A stretch of 64,000 bases of DNA, taken from assembly GCA_963556145.1 (NCBI GenBank), contig OY744462.1:8060001-8124000 (forward strand), in the 5' to 3' direction. This stretch comes from Hygrocybe punicea (lineage: Eukaryota > Basidiomycota > Agaricomycetes > Agaricales > Hygrophoraceae). The notes beneath the pieces were generated by a model, which saw only the letters and a program-made list of their open reading frames with translations, did no database searches and was not told where the DNA came from. Every line of letters begins with the position of its first letter. Within the stretch, counting starts at the first letter, position 1. The translations under genes and the position numbers were made by a program. Below are positions 8,894 through 20,417 of this stretch, in pieces.

Positions 8894-11800
8894 ATGATAC
8901 ACACCACACCTCAGCATGCAACCACCGCCCCGCAGTGGCGCCAGTTCTCGTTCTTTGATCTCGTTTCCGTCCCAGATGTTCACGATCTCAGCAGTACGGC
9001 GGAAATATCCACGGTGACATTCTCCTCGTCCGGTGTCCTGGTTGCAGATATTCAGGGCAGCATCCACGTACTTAACAAGGATTTCGAGTCAGTGAGAAGT
9101 TGGGTAGCCCATGTCGGAGGTCGCGTCACCCACATGGTGGAGAACGACGGTATCCTAGTAACTTTTGGGGTCAGTACTCTGTTCTCAGCCCAGGAGATAT
9201 GTTTAACTTCGTCTGCAGGAGGAGGACACTATCAGATCCCCATTACTTAAAATCTGGGACTTGCAGAAACCGGACAAGAAAACTGGCGCAACCAACCTGT
9301 TGCGTTCAACAAAAGTGCAACCTAGCAACCGTCCGCACCCCGTACATGACTTTTTTCCCTTATCTGCAATCTTCAACTTATGATCCCTCAGATTACCTGC
9401 ATAGCTCTTTCAGCCACATTGTCTCATCTTGCTGTTGGCCTTGGAGATGGGACGGTTCTGCTGTATCGAAATCTCAATCAATCCCTTTTCTCTGGATCTG
9501 TATCGTTGACCGCAGTTCCGAAGCCCCGCACTGTTCATGAATCACCAACCGAGCCCATCACAGGCCTAGGTTTCGAAGAGCCAACAGAAGACAATCCAAA
9601 TTTGTATCTCTTCGTCGTGACTACAAACCGCGTTCTGTCATATCAAGCATCTGGACGGGGCAGTGGTGGTGCGCCTACCGTAGTAGATGAGGTGGGATGT
9701 GCACTGGGATGTGCGGCAATGGATCGGCACGCAAAGAATATTGTGGTAGCAAGAGATGAGGCGATTTATATTTGTGGGATTGATGGCCGTGGTGCTTGCT
9801 ATGCATACGAAGGTAGGTATCTTGATGCCCCACCTCTGGTGACGTCGCAGCTACAATACCGAAAACGAACAGGTCTCAAGTCATCCGTCCACACTCACCT
9901 CAACTACCTTGTGATCGTCTCACCGCCATTCATGCCCACCGCTGGTGCAGCTTCCGCCACCGTCCGAAATTTTGTTTCACGGACAACAAATTCCGGGGAC
10001 TCCGATATCACAAAATTAACGGTCTTTGACCTCGAGAATAAGTTAGTGGGGTATTCTGGTACGTTTCCCCAGGGTGTTCGAAAGATTATTTCCGGATGGG
10101 GCCAAATTTATGTACTCACAAACGACGGAAAAGTTGGTTTAAATTGCCAGTCCTCCCACTAATCTAATAAGCATTCCTTGTGTAGCTGTCGTGTTTACAA
10201 GAGAAGGCGACATCAGCAAAGCTGGACATGCTTTACCGAAAATCATTGTACCTATTAGCGCTCAACCTGGCCAAGACACAATCACTGGACCCATCGAGTG
10301 TCGCGGATATTCATCGCCAATACGGAGACCATCTTTACGCCAAAGCAGACTATGATGGAGCGATGCAACAGTTTGTGCACACCATCGGACACGTGCAGCC
10401 CAGTTATGTCATTCGCAAAGTAAGCTGGCTGGCCAATCTGCGTTCGCTTTACAAATTACAAATAACTCTTTTCGATTACAGTACCTCGACGCCCAACGCA
10501 TCCACAACCTTGTAACCTATCTTCAAGAACTGCACTCCTTAGGCCTGGCAAACTCTGATCATACTACCCTCCTTCTCAACACTTACACCAAACTCAAGGA
10601 CATCTCCCGCCTAGACACTTTTATCAAAACGGAATCCCGTAGGTCCTCCACGAGTGTCAACGGCGGTGATATGGCGGAGCTGCCATTCGATCTCGAAACA
10701 GCGATACGTGTGTGTCGGCAGGCTGGATATTTCGAGCATGCCTCTTATCTTGCGAAAAAATATGAGAGACACGAGGATTATTTGAGGATACAGATAGAAG
10801 ATGCTGCCAACTACAAGGATGCCCTGTTGTATTTACGAAAGCTCGGACCACAGGCGGCCGAAAGCAATCTGGCGCGATACGGTCGAGCAATGTTGGAGAG
10901 TCTTCCCGACGAGACAACACAGCTTCTCATCGACCTCTGCACCAACTCAGGACAGTTGAATCTTGAGCCCGAAGAAACGCCCATTAGACAGCCGACAAAT
11001 GCGGGACCATCGTACCTTTCCTACCTCGCGCTAAATCGGAACGCTGTTACTGCACCAACTGCCGCGTTAGAATCAGCAACTCCCCCGTCCCCGTCAGTCA
11101 AAACTGTCCGACCTGACACGGCATCCCGACGAGGCTCTATACATAATGATTCTCATCCACCTACTCCCCCCGCAACTCCGTCCGCGATATTCCCAGTCAA
11201 GATGCAACCAACCCCAATTAAGTACCTTTCTCCTCGACTTTACTTTGCACATTTCGTTGATCGCATGGATCACTTTGTAAAATTCCTCGAGACGGTAGCG
11301 CTGCGCAGATGGAATCAGAGTGTCGATGAGCAGCCATCCGTCACCCCTGTTGCCAGCGAAACCACGGTCGATGACCAAGCTGATAAGCTGGACCAGATTG
11401 CGGTCTGGAATACTCTGCTGGAATTATATCTGACATTACCGAGTTTGAGTGTAGATAAGACAAACATACCACGGGACGAAAACGGCTTGCGCGAGAAAGC
11501 TTTGCGACTGCTCAGGAGCGAGACCATCCCTTACGACCCTGTCCACGCTCTCATATTGTGTTCGAGTCGGGGGTATACACCAGGTCTTGTGCTTCTCTGG
11601 GAGAAAATGGGGATGCACGAAGACGTGCTGCGATTCTGGATGGATCGGGACAAAGAAGGCACGACACCCGATGCATCCAAGCAGGTGGTGCGACATCTCA
11701 AATTCTATGGTGCTACACGTCCGCACCTATACCCACTGGTTTTGAGATTCTTGACATCAACCCCAGAGCTATTGTCGAGGCATACTGTGGATATTGCTGA

Positions 11801-12443
11801 AGTTTTAGAGCATATCGATCAGGAAAATATAATTCCGCCGTTAGGAGTTATCCAGGTATTGAGTAGAAATGGGGTCGCGAGCGTTGGGCTCGTGAAGCAG
11901 TGGTTGATGGCGAGGATCAAACAAGCCCGGGAAGAAATCAATACGGTAAACGAACTTGGTCGTGATAGGATGCGATTGACCCTGATTTTGCATTTGCTAT
12001 AGGACCAGCAATTGATCAACTCTTACAGATTAGAGACTGCAACGAAACTTCGGCAGGTTGAGGAACTTGCGGACCCCGAACATCCGAGAGTATTCCATGT
12101 CACAAGGTGTTCCGCTTGCGGTGGACAACTTGATTTGCCGAGTGTCCATTTTATGTGTAACCACAGCTATCATCAACGGTAAGAATCTCAATTTACTACT
12201 GGCATGTCGCCCATTCAAACGTTCCTGCCTCCTCGTAGATGCCTTGGGGACCACGAATCGGAATGTCCGAATTGCGCACGCGAACACGGTGTCATACGCG
12301 AGATTCGGAGAAGCAACGAGCGCATGGTGGATCAACATGATATTTTCCTGTCGGACGTTCAGAGAGATGGCTTCATCGCTGTTGCTGGGGCTTTTAGCCG
12401 GGGTGTGCTGAACATGTCGAAACTTGAGGAAGTTCCTTCTTGA
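8894..12443 (+). CDS. VPS11: Vps11, HOPS/CORVET tethering subunit with RING-H2 finger
   Basis: Vps11 is a core subunit of the HOPS and CORVET complexes that tether endosomes and vacuoles before fusion. Eight exons (8894-9169, 9219-9341, 9392-9812, 9873-10132, 10186-10419, 10482-11945, 12003-12178, 12239-12443) give 1052 aa in frame. The N-terminal beta-propeller starts with WRQFSFFD and includes [24 protein letters not shown] and [17 protein letters not shown]. The alpha-solenoid (clathrin repeat-like) follows with [29 protein letters not shown] and [16 protein letters not shown] low-complexity Ser/Pro/Thr insert lies near residues 370-420. The C-terminus is a RING-H2 finger ([26 protein letters not shown]). 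The fourth intron is 60 nt, so its retention would not break the frame. No defects seen. Confidence 0.95.
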
Positions 12444-12896
12444 TGAATAACAATGTCGCTCTCGACCCAAGAGACGATCCGAGATTCTCTGAAGAAAAGT
12501 TTTTATCTACGGCACCGTCAACAAACGTTGCGATATGAAGACTGAGATTTCCGCCCCATTTCGGCAAGCCTTTCGGTCACTGTATTCTTTTTGGTTCTGA
12601 ATTCTTAGCAGCAATTTGTAAATATACAGTAGCGCAAGCGTTCTTACTCATGTTATAAGATGTGCTTTATTCTAGGTATTCTCACCTCTAGGTATGGCAC
12701 TTGCTAGGCTCGTGACTATCCCTTCGTACTCTGGAGCAAGCTCTTCGACAGCAGTAAGCAAATGGCCGAGGAAGATATACGAGCGCGTAGCTAGACAATG
12801 GGGCCAGTATCTACGAAGGTGATGGTGCGGAAAGAAGTCGAAGGATGACCAAACATCACATTGTGACCCCTAAGTCATCCTGAGCATCACCACAAC
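12444..12896. other. Intergenic, no gene seen
   Basis: 3' flank of VPS11 and 5' flank of the next gene. I see no ORF of interest and no repeat. Confidence 0.5.
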
Positions 12897-13963
12897 ATGC
12901 CTGCTAACCACAGCCCCCTCAGTCTGTCAACTTGTGAAGCTGTCGCGCGAGAAAGACTCAAATACGAAACTATTATCGAGGAGCAGTCGCAGGTCCTTAG
13001 TTTGGACCCACCCGCCTATCAAGCGGCGATAGCCCGATTCCAGCAGTCACCACTGGTCAGTCAAGATGGGCAACATTGGGAACCACATCCAGATCATATC
13101 GACCAGTATTTTGCGTACTGTGATACTCTTTGCCAACTATTGCCGAAGGATTTTGACACGTTGAGCCTGCAGCTTTTGCTCTGAACTCACTGGCATGAAC
13201 CCATATGTTCCTTAGTCGCGTCAAAATCATGCACGGAGCATATGCAGGCCTCATGTCTGTTATCAACTTCAAGATCTTGTCGCAACCTAGGAAGATCCAG
13301 CTGGCGATATTGAAGAGGTATGCTGAACTGCAGTGAGTCAAGTCGTGGTTCAGTCAGATGTCCTGCATCTTATACAAGGTTCAGGCAGGCTGCGTATCAA
13401 ACCACTACTCTTCCACCTTCCAGCGATACTTGCGGGATGTGCAAGCCGAAAGCCGAACCCGGACGCCCCATAGGAAACAATCCCCCCTTTCCTCGAACGC
13501 AGGTAATGCTGGAATGTACGAGATTGTTGGCTATTGCAGGTTGAAGGACAAGAGCCTTCGTTACGATCTGCTATTTGATAACTGCGAGGACCCTACTACA
13601 CTCGATGAAGAGGAGCTGTGGAATATCGATGCTGGGAGACAGTTTGTACTTTCCAGCTTGAATGAGAGTTTATCTCGAGCTCAGAATAAAATATTTCTTT
13701 CGTTTAACGTTCCAGCGGATCAGGAAAACAATCCATGCTGTCAAGTGCTTACTTCCCATGTAAATCCTTGTAGGGTCACTATGTACCTGAGGGGCGACCT
13801 CGACATTAGTAGAGTACCTTCTGTCGAAGAGTTTGCTCCAGAGTACGAAGGGCCGGTCACCAGCCTAACATCTTGCGTCCTCGCCCAAATTTCAGTGATA
13901 TGTCCAGGGCCGTACAGTTGTTGGGAAATGATGTCAACTCCTAGTCTCTGGGATCCCTTTTAG
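12897..13963 (+). CDS. Hypothetical protein
   Basis: I do not recognise this protein. Three exons fit: 12897-13159, 13216-13317 and 13354-13963, giving 324 aa in frame. The second intron would be only 36 nt, shorter than its neighbours, so this border is the weak point. The N-terminus MPANHSPLSLSTCEAVARERLK is followed by a helical, acidic stretch; the middle has KIQLAILKR and CVSNHYSSTFQRYLRDVQAE; the C-terminal half is acidic (CEDPTTLDEEELWNIDAG). No signal peptide, membrane segment or known motif is evident. It is co-oriented with VPS11, 450 bp downstream. Confidence 0.5.
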
Positions 13964-14096
13964 TTACGATACAGTATATTCCATTTCTACAGACGCCGTT
14001 GATTCTATCATATGTGACTTTGATCCATTCACTATGAACTAATCGTTGACGCCCTCTTCCGACCTTGCCTGCGTTTATTTTTTGGTTTCTTCGGTC

Positions 14097-15799
14097 CTAT
14101 TGTTGTTGGTCAATCTGAGCATCATTCGAAGTGAATTTAGGTTCCATACCGGAAGTTTCTGTGTATGGCGGTGGCGTCTCATACGGTGGTCGCAAATATT
14201 GTTCTGCAGGTTCGTTTGGCAGAGGGGTCTGTGTTGTGATGATAATGGAAGGAGTGGTAGAGCTCCTTTTCAAACACCAAGGTGTTCGGCTTCTTTCTAT
14301 TTCGTCCTGAAACGCAGTGCGAAGGGCAGATGTAAAGTCACAATTTTGCCTGTAGTCCATTTCGGTTCGGCGTCCAAATGGAAAGCACCAGACGCACTCC
14401 GCTCGCTCTCGCACTTGAATGATCTTCAAAATGTAGTCCAAACCCAATCGATCCACGGCCTCAGCGGTCAATTCTCCTCGTTGTACGCAATCGTTGAGAG
14501 AAGGCAGAAACCACTGCGAGATATGATGATCTTTGGCAAGGACAAGTTTGTCGACGACATTGATGCAGAGTTTGGACATTTCGTTGACCGCGAAACGACG
14601 AATTTTTGTAAATTTCCAGATCGTTGATAATCTGAGGACCGACGTCCACTCTTGTAGAGAAAATGTTGTTTCTTGCACTGATCTAAATTCAATTTGAAAT
14701 CAGTCATTTTACTCACAACTGCAACCAAACCTTGCATTCATGAACCTCAGAAGTTGTTTGAAGTCGGCCTTCTTGATACCTTGGAGACGGAGAGGTTTCT
14801 CTTTGCTGAAACCATCAGGCATGGCCTTCTCCGCAACGGGGAGCTGGAGGGTATCCTGGAAAATTGGAGAGACTTCGAAAAATTGGAGATAGCCTTTGAA
14901 GAGACAACGTTCGACCTGCGCCAATGACTTTGTCAAGAGTTTTTTTAATAGTGAACGGCAACGAACTCACAAGGAAAAATATATCAACAAGAAGGAAAGA
15001 GTCATCGCCCTGAAGTTGCGGCCCACTGATAGGTGTTGTCGTCTCCTCTGAATTCAAATCATCTACATGTTTGATTTCCGGCTCAAACTCTTTTTGGAGC
15101 ACATCCGTAAAATCATATCGCGGCCGGTTACTAATATTGCGGACCATATTCTCCCGTACTTGCACGATCTTTAGAACGGAATTTAGCCCCAAACAGTGGA
15201 TGTCTTCGAGTGTTACTGATTCGCCACATCGCGCATATTCGTTAAGAGCAGGCAACAACCACTCCTTAACATCGTAGTCCGTTGCGAGTGTGATTTTCTG
15301 CATGCAGTTGATTGGAAATTCAGACATTTTCTGGATGACAACGTCCCTAATTTTCTCGAATTCCCACATTGTCGATAACCTGAGGATTGATGTATAGTCC
15401 GAGAGGGAAAACGGGATCTTGTGCTCAAGGCGTCTGCTCCAGAAGAGTCGGTCATGTTGCTTCATGTGTATAAGTCGGCCTACATACCTTGGATCCATGA
15501 ACCTCAGAAGCTGTTTGAAGTCTTCTTTAACGATACCCTCGAGACAAAGAGGGAGGTCTTTGGCAACACTAGTACTGTCATGTGTAGACTGTGCAGAAGA
15601 GAGTCCGAAGATGCTGCGGAACAACGCTGATTCTTCAAAGTGACGACGAGGTACTTTGAAGAGGGCCTTTTCAACCTGTCCGAGTCAAGAGTTCAAACTT
15701 GAAAACAACTCCAAGTTTCCAATTGGGAAAACTGACTTCGAAACAAACATCTACGGAATGGAACGACTCATCCTCTTCGAATTTCTGCCAGCGGGTCAT
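14097..15799 (-). CDS. Tandem double-BTB/POZ domain protein
   Basis: The gene encodes two successive copies of the BTB unit common in mushroom fungi, probably adaptor proteins for protein-protein contact or ubiquitin ligation. Start 15799 (MTRWQKFEEDESFH), first exon 15799-15737, then VEKALFKVPRRHFEES from 15675. The first unit continues with KEDFKQLLRFMDPR, SILRLSTMWEFEKIRD and LATDYDVKEWLLPALN to about 15100. The frame stays open into GDDSFLLVDIF, splices over an intron starting GTGAGT, and the second unit begins VERCLFKGY, then KADFKQLLRFM, SVLRLSTIWKFTKIRR and SQWFLPSLND. The C-terminus is proline-rich with a PPPY motif, a possible WW-domain ligand. No stop separates the units. The alternative is two adjacent genes with an unseen start near 15060. 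The first exon recurs at 59.8 kb. Confidence 0.65.
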
Positions 15800-16097
15800 A
15801 TTGCGACAGGGACAAGCGCGAGTGAAATGAGTGAAGAGAGGTAAAGGGCTTCGTGCACGAGGATTTCATAGAAGGCATTTACGGACATAAACCTGATCGT
15901 ATTTGGCAACTTTGCTGCGCTCATCAATCGCATCAACAGCCTGAGCAAGCAGATTACGACGTTCCTTTATTCTTTGAATCTTTTAACATTGTACGTTTGC
16001 AACTATGAGCCTTATCAGCTTTTGCAGGGGCGAGCACATTTATCCGCAGCGAGTCCGCAGCGTTGCAGCGCAGTCGTATGAAATAGCTGTAAAAGGG
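15700..16097 (-). repeat. Inverted segmental duplication, BTB side (partner 59306-59860)
   Basis: Read on the minus strand, this segment matches 59306-59860 of the plus strand: the BTB first exon, its leader, an exon-like stretch with AVDAIDERSKVAKYD (about 15935-15895), and the distal part with GCAACGCTGCGG. The partner has an extra 200 bp or so (about 59462-59668). The exon-like stretch may belong to another gene that I do not recognise. Confidence 0.8.
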
Positions 16098-16105
16098 GAG
16101 GAAAG

Positions 16106-17732
16106 ATGATTGGAAAAAGCAGGAAGGAATACGTTTTCATTAGAATCTCCATCACGCTTCTACGTCTCATCGCACCAGCGAGCACCCTCTATCTCTTGGT
16201 CTATCTGGTAGCCAGTTTATCATTGCGGAAATTCTTGGTTTCTCCTTGGTCTTGTGTGTACCCTGCAGCAGAGACGTTGTTTTATTTTCTGGTGTTCCTC
16301 CCCAGGCGCGCATATCTGCAAAAGGTGAGTTCTACGGAAGCGTTGGTAGCTGGATGCTGACTCAATGATTCTGCAGAGGGCGAATCACCCGCCACCTTTG
16401 GACCGCGCAGGAAGACACGCGCTTTTAGAGAAATGCTTGGGCTATATTACGGGCGATAGTTATCCGTATGGCTGGTTCTTCTTTTCAGACATCAAGCGAG
16501 AGAATCTGATTGATTGGATATTCTGGGCCTTGTTCTCGACGGACCGAAATCATGCGGCTCCGGAATGGCATGATGAAGCCCGTGGTTATGTGACCACGAT
16601 GGAAGCACATTTGGGAAAGAAACTGGACAGCGGGCACAACGGAGACGCCAAATGCATGAGACTCACCTTGGATCCTGTGGTGATGCTGCATAGGCCGTTG
16701 CTTTGGTACGGGGTGAGTACCACTCAGTTGTAGCAGAGATAACTGGGATTCACGGTGACTGTAGATTGTTGCAGGTGTAGATGCATACACGTCATTGGTT
16801 CTACTTCACTACGGGTTCAGACATTACACTATTCGACAATGGTGCCAGGTATTCCCCCCTCGTCCATTAACGTTGCTATCACGATCTTCGCCGTCCTCCC
16901 GCATCCCTTACTGGTATCGACCACACCATTCCAAGAGCAAACCGCCCATCCTCTTCATCCACGGCATAGGAGTATGTCCCTATGATGTCTTGTCCGTGTC
17001 TGTGTTTACACGTTTGGGTTTCAGATCGGACTATACCCATATCTTGCATTTTTGCGAGAGGTATCCAGGGCGGACGAGGATGTAGGGATCCTGGCGATCG
17101 AGCTACTGCCCATCAGTATGCGCATCACACACCCAGTCCTATCGCGCGAGTCAAACTGCCTCGCCATCTCTGAGATTCTGTCCTCGCATAAGATTGATCG
17201 GTTCGTGCTGGCAGCCCACTCGTACGGAACAGTGATCGCAGCACACATGCTGCACTCGGAGGACCTGGGCCCACGGATCGCTGCATTGGTTATGATTGAC
17301 CCGATCCCGTTTCTGTTGCACCTGCCGAACGTTGCTTTCAACTTTGTCTACCGGCGCCCACGGAGTGCGAACGAATGGCAGCTGTGGTACTTTGCGAGCC
17401 GAGACGCGGATGTGTCAAGGTCACTCTCGCGACACTTTTTCTGGGCCGAGAATGTGATGTGGAAGGAGGAGTTGGGGGAGTATGGGAGGCCAGTTGCGAT
17501 ATCGTTGAGCGGGGGCGACCAGATTGTGGACGCGGAGAATGTGAGGAAGTATTTGACTGGAGAGGAAGAGGTGAAGGAGAGATTGGAAAAAGACGGGGTT
17601 GAGGTGCTGTTCTACCCTGGACTGGATCACGCTACGGTGTTTGATACGCAGAAACGACGGCTACCGTTGGTTAGGGTGTTGCACCAATTGGTGACCGGCT
17701 CGGACTCGGACCCCGGGCCAGTGATGGTATAA
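16106..17732 (+). CDS. Membrane-anchored alpha/beta hydrolase
   Basis: A serine hydrolase of unknown substrate, probably esterase/lipase-like. Four exons (16106-16324, 16377-16712, 16765-16971, 17025-17732) give 489 aa in frame. The N-terminus is hydrophobic, with at least one membrane segment (APASTLYLLVYLVASLSL) and possibly a second (LFYFLVFL). The hydrolase fold starts with PPILFIHGIG (oxyanion-hole HG). The nucleophile elbow is AAHSYGT, a variant of GxSxG with Ala in the first position. The acid is probably D in SGGDQIVD and the catalytic histidine is in PGLDHATVF. It is separated by 300 bp from the double-BTB gene, transcribed divergently. A broken second copy lies inverted at 42.4-47.3 kb. 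Confidence 0.85.
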
Positions 17733-18216
17733 AACCGGGTAAATATCGGTTATTATAGTATCACGTGTCCGGTCACATGGTTACATAACGCTTGATTGAT
17801 CGGCAATCGCCGATTGAAATTCAAAATGTTTTCCCATCTCTGAATTCTCCATCCATCACCTGTCCCCCTTCGCCAATGGTCCTTTGATTTGCCCTCTGTC
17901 CTCTTTCTCCCTTTTCCTCTATCCCGACATTGCCCTTGCCGACCCAAGGATACCGCCTGGCGTATGTTCGTCGTCAGCTCCACCCCAGCCTGTATTTTTC
18001 TAAAACAAACTTTGTTTTTTTGGGTGCTCTTTAGATCTCGCGACCCTTGACGGCTTCTCACTATCCGCCCCCGACCTATCAAAGGACCCATCTCCTGTAC
18101 TTTACGCTTGAGCCCAGCTCGCGAATATATTCTTACACACACCGAACACGAGGCATCCGCTGAGAAATCGCGTAACCTTTTTTTCTTTTTCTTTTTTCAA
18201 AACAAAAAATCTATCA
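17733..18216. other. Promoter/leader region of the bHLH gene
   Basis: Intergenic. It holds a long pyrimidine-rich stretch (about 17850-18210, many C and T runs), common just upstream of fungal transcription starts. No ORF or repeat. Confidence 0.4.
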
Positions 18217-19730
18217 ATGTCTTTCCCAATCCCTTCAACGGCCTCCCCATCCTCCTCCGATGACGGCACAATACCCCCTCGTACTCCGGTTTCCCCACAT
18301 GCACTCCCCCTCCCTCTCCCTGACTCAACCGTAATCACCCCACCCACTGCGCCTGGCGTTGTACAGACCAAGAGGAAACCGAGCAGGCGCGCCAACACTG
18401 CAGAGCGTCGTGCCACACACAATGCAGTCGAGCGTCAGCGCAGAGAGACCCTCAATGGCCGCTTCCTGGTATGTTCCAGTCACACACACGCTAACCTCTC
18501 CCATTATTTCTGACACACACGGGTTTACTTTTTCAAACCCACCAGGACCTTGCCGCCCTCCTTCCAAATCTCTCTCAGATTCGCCGCCCCTCCAAGTCTT
18601 CTATCGTAAACTCTTCCATCGCCCACGTCCACGCAGCTCGTCGACATAGTACACTTGCCGCCCGGGAACTTCGCAACCTCAAACTCGAATCCGACGCCCT
18701 CCGGTGTGAGCTTAACGAGTGGCGTGACCGCGCCGGCCTTCCCCGCGTGGAAGAGCCACCCCGTGGCGACGGTTTCGCCATGATCCTCAGCGGCGAGCTC
18801 GAAATTCTCCCTGCCATCAACGATGAGGACGACGATATGGGCCTTCCAGCATACGACGCCTTCGACGACGGCGAGGACGGCTTTGTCGCGCCCCTCACTC
18901 ACCAGCAGCCGGACAATATCAACGACCTCAGGAACCCCATGGCCTCAAATATCGCCATGTTAAACAACTCCAACACAGGTGCATTCGTTCACTCTTTGGC
19001 TCACCATGGACAGCAAAATGCGCACGTTCGCCCCCGCCAGCAAGGCCCGATAATCGTCTCTAACCCCCAAGCGGTGTCCTATGAAAATCCGGCGATGGCC
19101 TCCCTCTACGAGCCGCACACTAACGCCCACACCCACGCATATGGCGGCGCGCATTTCCTCCCGCAGCAAACGGTGGATGTGGAAAAAATGGCTTGGGGTG
19201 CACAGCTCTACTCTGCTCCTCCGCCGCCACCTCAGCAGCAGCATCAACAGCAGCATCAACACCAACACCCTCAGCAGCAGCAGCAGCAGCTCATGCATGC
19301 TCAGCGCACGTTGTTCACATCATCCACGGCTTCCGGCGGCTCCCCGACGTTAGAGCCGGCAGGGGCATTCGCTGACCCCACAAGCCAGGCGCTGTTCGCA
19401 AGCTTCCAGCGGCAACAACAACAGCTTGCAGCAGTCCCGCTGCACACCTCTGGGATCTATGCCACGGACGGCGATGAGACGTCGTCGGTAGGGTCTGGGA
19501 GTGTTAGTGGTGGGAGTGGGTTCGGGTCACCCTACCACAATGGGTCGCCGGTGAGCTATGAACTCGCGGGGACACAGCCAGAGTATAGTGTCCCACGGAA
19601 GCTGGGCGTCGCGGGTGGGTGGGCAGATGGAATTGCTGGAATGGGAATGATGAAGCATGGGCTGAGTTCGCCGATTAGCAGCTTGGGTGGTGGCGGAGGA
19701 GGCAACGGGACTGGTTTTGCGATGATGTGA
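18217..19730 (+). CDS. bHLH transcription factor
   Basis: Two exons (18217-18468 and 18546-19730) encode 478 aa. The basic region HNAVERQRRETLNGRF carries the H-E-R residues that contact E-boxes of CACGTG type. Helix 1 ends at the intron, and loop plus helix 2 follow in exon 2 (DLAALLPNL, SSIVNSSIAHVHAARR), running into a leucine-bearing coil (LAARELRNLKLESDALRCEL). N-terminal is a Ser/Pro/Thr-rich arm. The long C-terminal part is acidic near residue 170 and then rich in Gln/His (poly-Q near 19230-19290), Gly and Ser, as in activation domains. Nuclear location is inferred. No sterol-regulator or other extra domain is seen, so the biological role is open. Confidence 0.9.
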
Positions 19731-20278
19731 GATTAATATTGCGTTCGTATACCATTCGCCGACTTTACCAGGTGCTCTCGTTAACGTTAGTTCCCCACCC
19801 TCTCCTTTTTACACTCACTATTTGTTTCTTTTATTTGTTCCCATTATTGGGCACATTATTCAGAATGATGAATTGTGGCAATCGACAACACTCTCCTTAC
19901 TGTCACTCACAAGGACTCTCCTTTCTACTATCTGTGCTGAATATGTATTAATCTCTTGTTGTATACGGATAACACTTGCTTTTGCAACCCCCCCCTCGGC
20001 TTGCTCGCTAGAAAAGTCCCCACATTGACTCCAACAAGGCAATCCAATGGCTGTTACCCGGTATCAGTCAAATTGGCCGACAGACTCCATTGGATAATTG
20101 CACCGCCCAATAGCAATGCTCGGAAGAAATCCCACCGGAAACCCACGTTTGGCTATATTTTCACCGGTATCGCGGGGTAATCAACGATCCGGGATAACCG
20201 CGTGCGGGGTTCGGTGGTCCCGGACTTCTTATTCAATGCCTCGGTCAATTCAAACTGCCAAATGTCAGGTTGCAATTT

Positions 20279-20306
20279 GGGGTTGGGGGGTTGGGGGGTT
20301 GGGAGG
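20279..20306 (+). other. G-quadruplex-capable G-run cluster
   Basis: Four G runs (GGGG, GGGGGG, GGGGGG, GGG) separated by TT fit the usual intramolecular G-quadruplex pattern. Confidence 0.6.
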
Positions 20307-20384
20307 TGGCATGACAATCATCGTTTGCCGGTGCGTGTATCATTGGGCGCGTATAACGTATGAGTTCGGGGGGGAAGACCAAAA

Positions 20385-20417
20385 TAGACAAATAGACAAA
20401 TAGACAAATAGACAAAA
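20385..20417. repeat. 8-bp tandem repeat (ATAGACAA)n
   Basis: Four perfect tandem units of ATAGACAA. Confidence 0.85.

Noticed and set aside
9100..9540. 146-aa ORF inside VPS11
   Set aside because: Shadow frame across two introns of VPS11, whose real exons fit the family.
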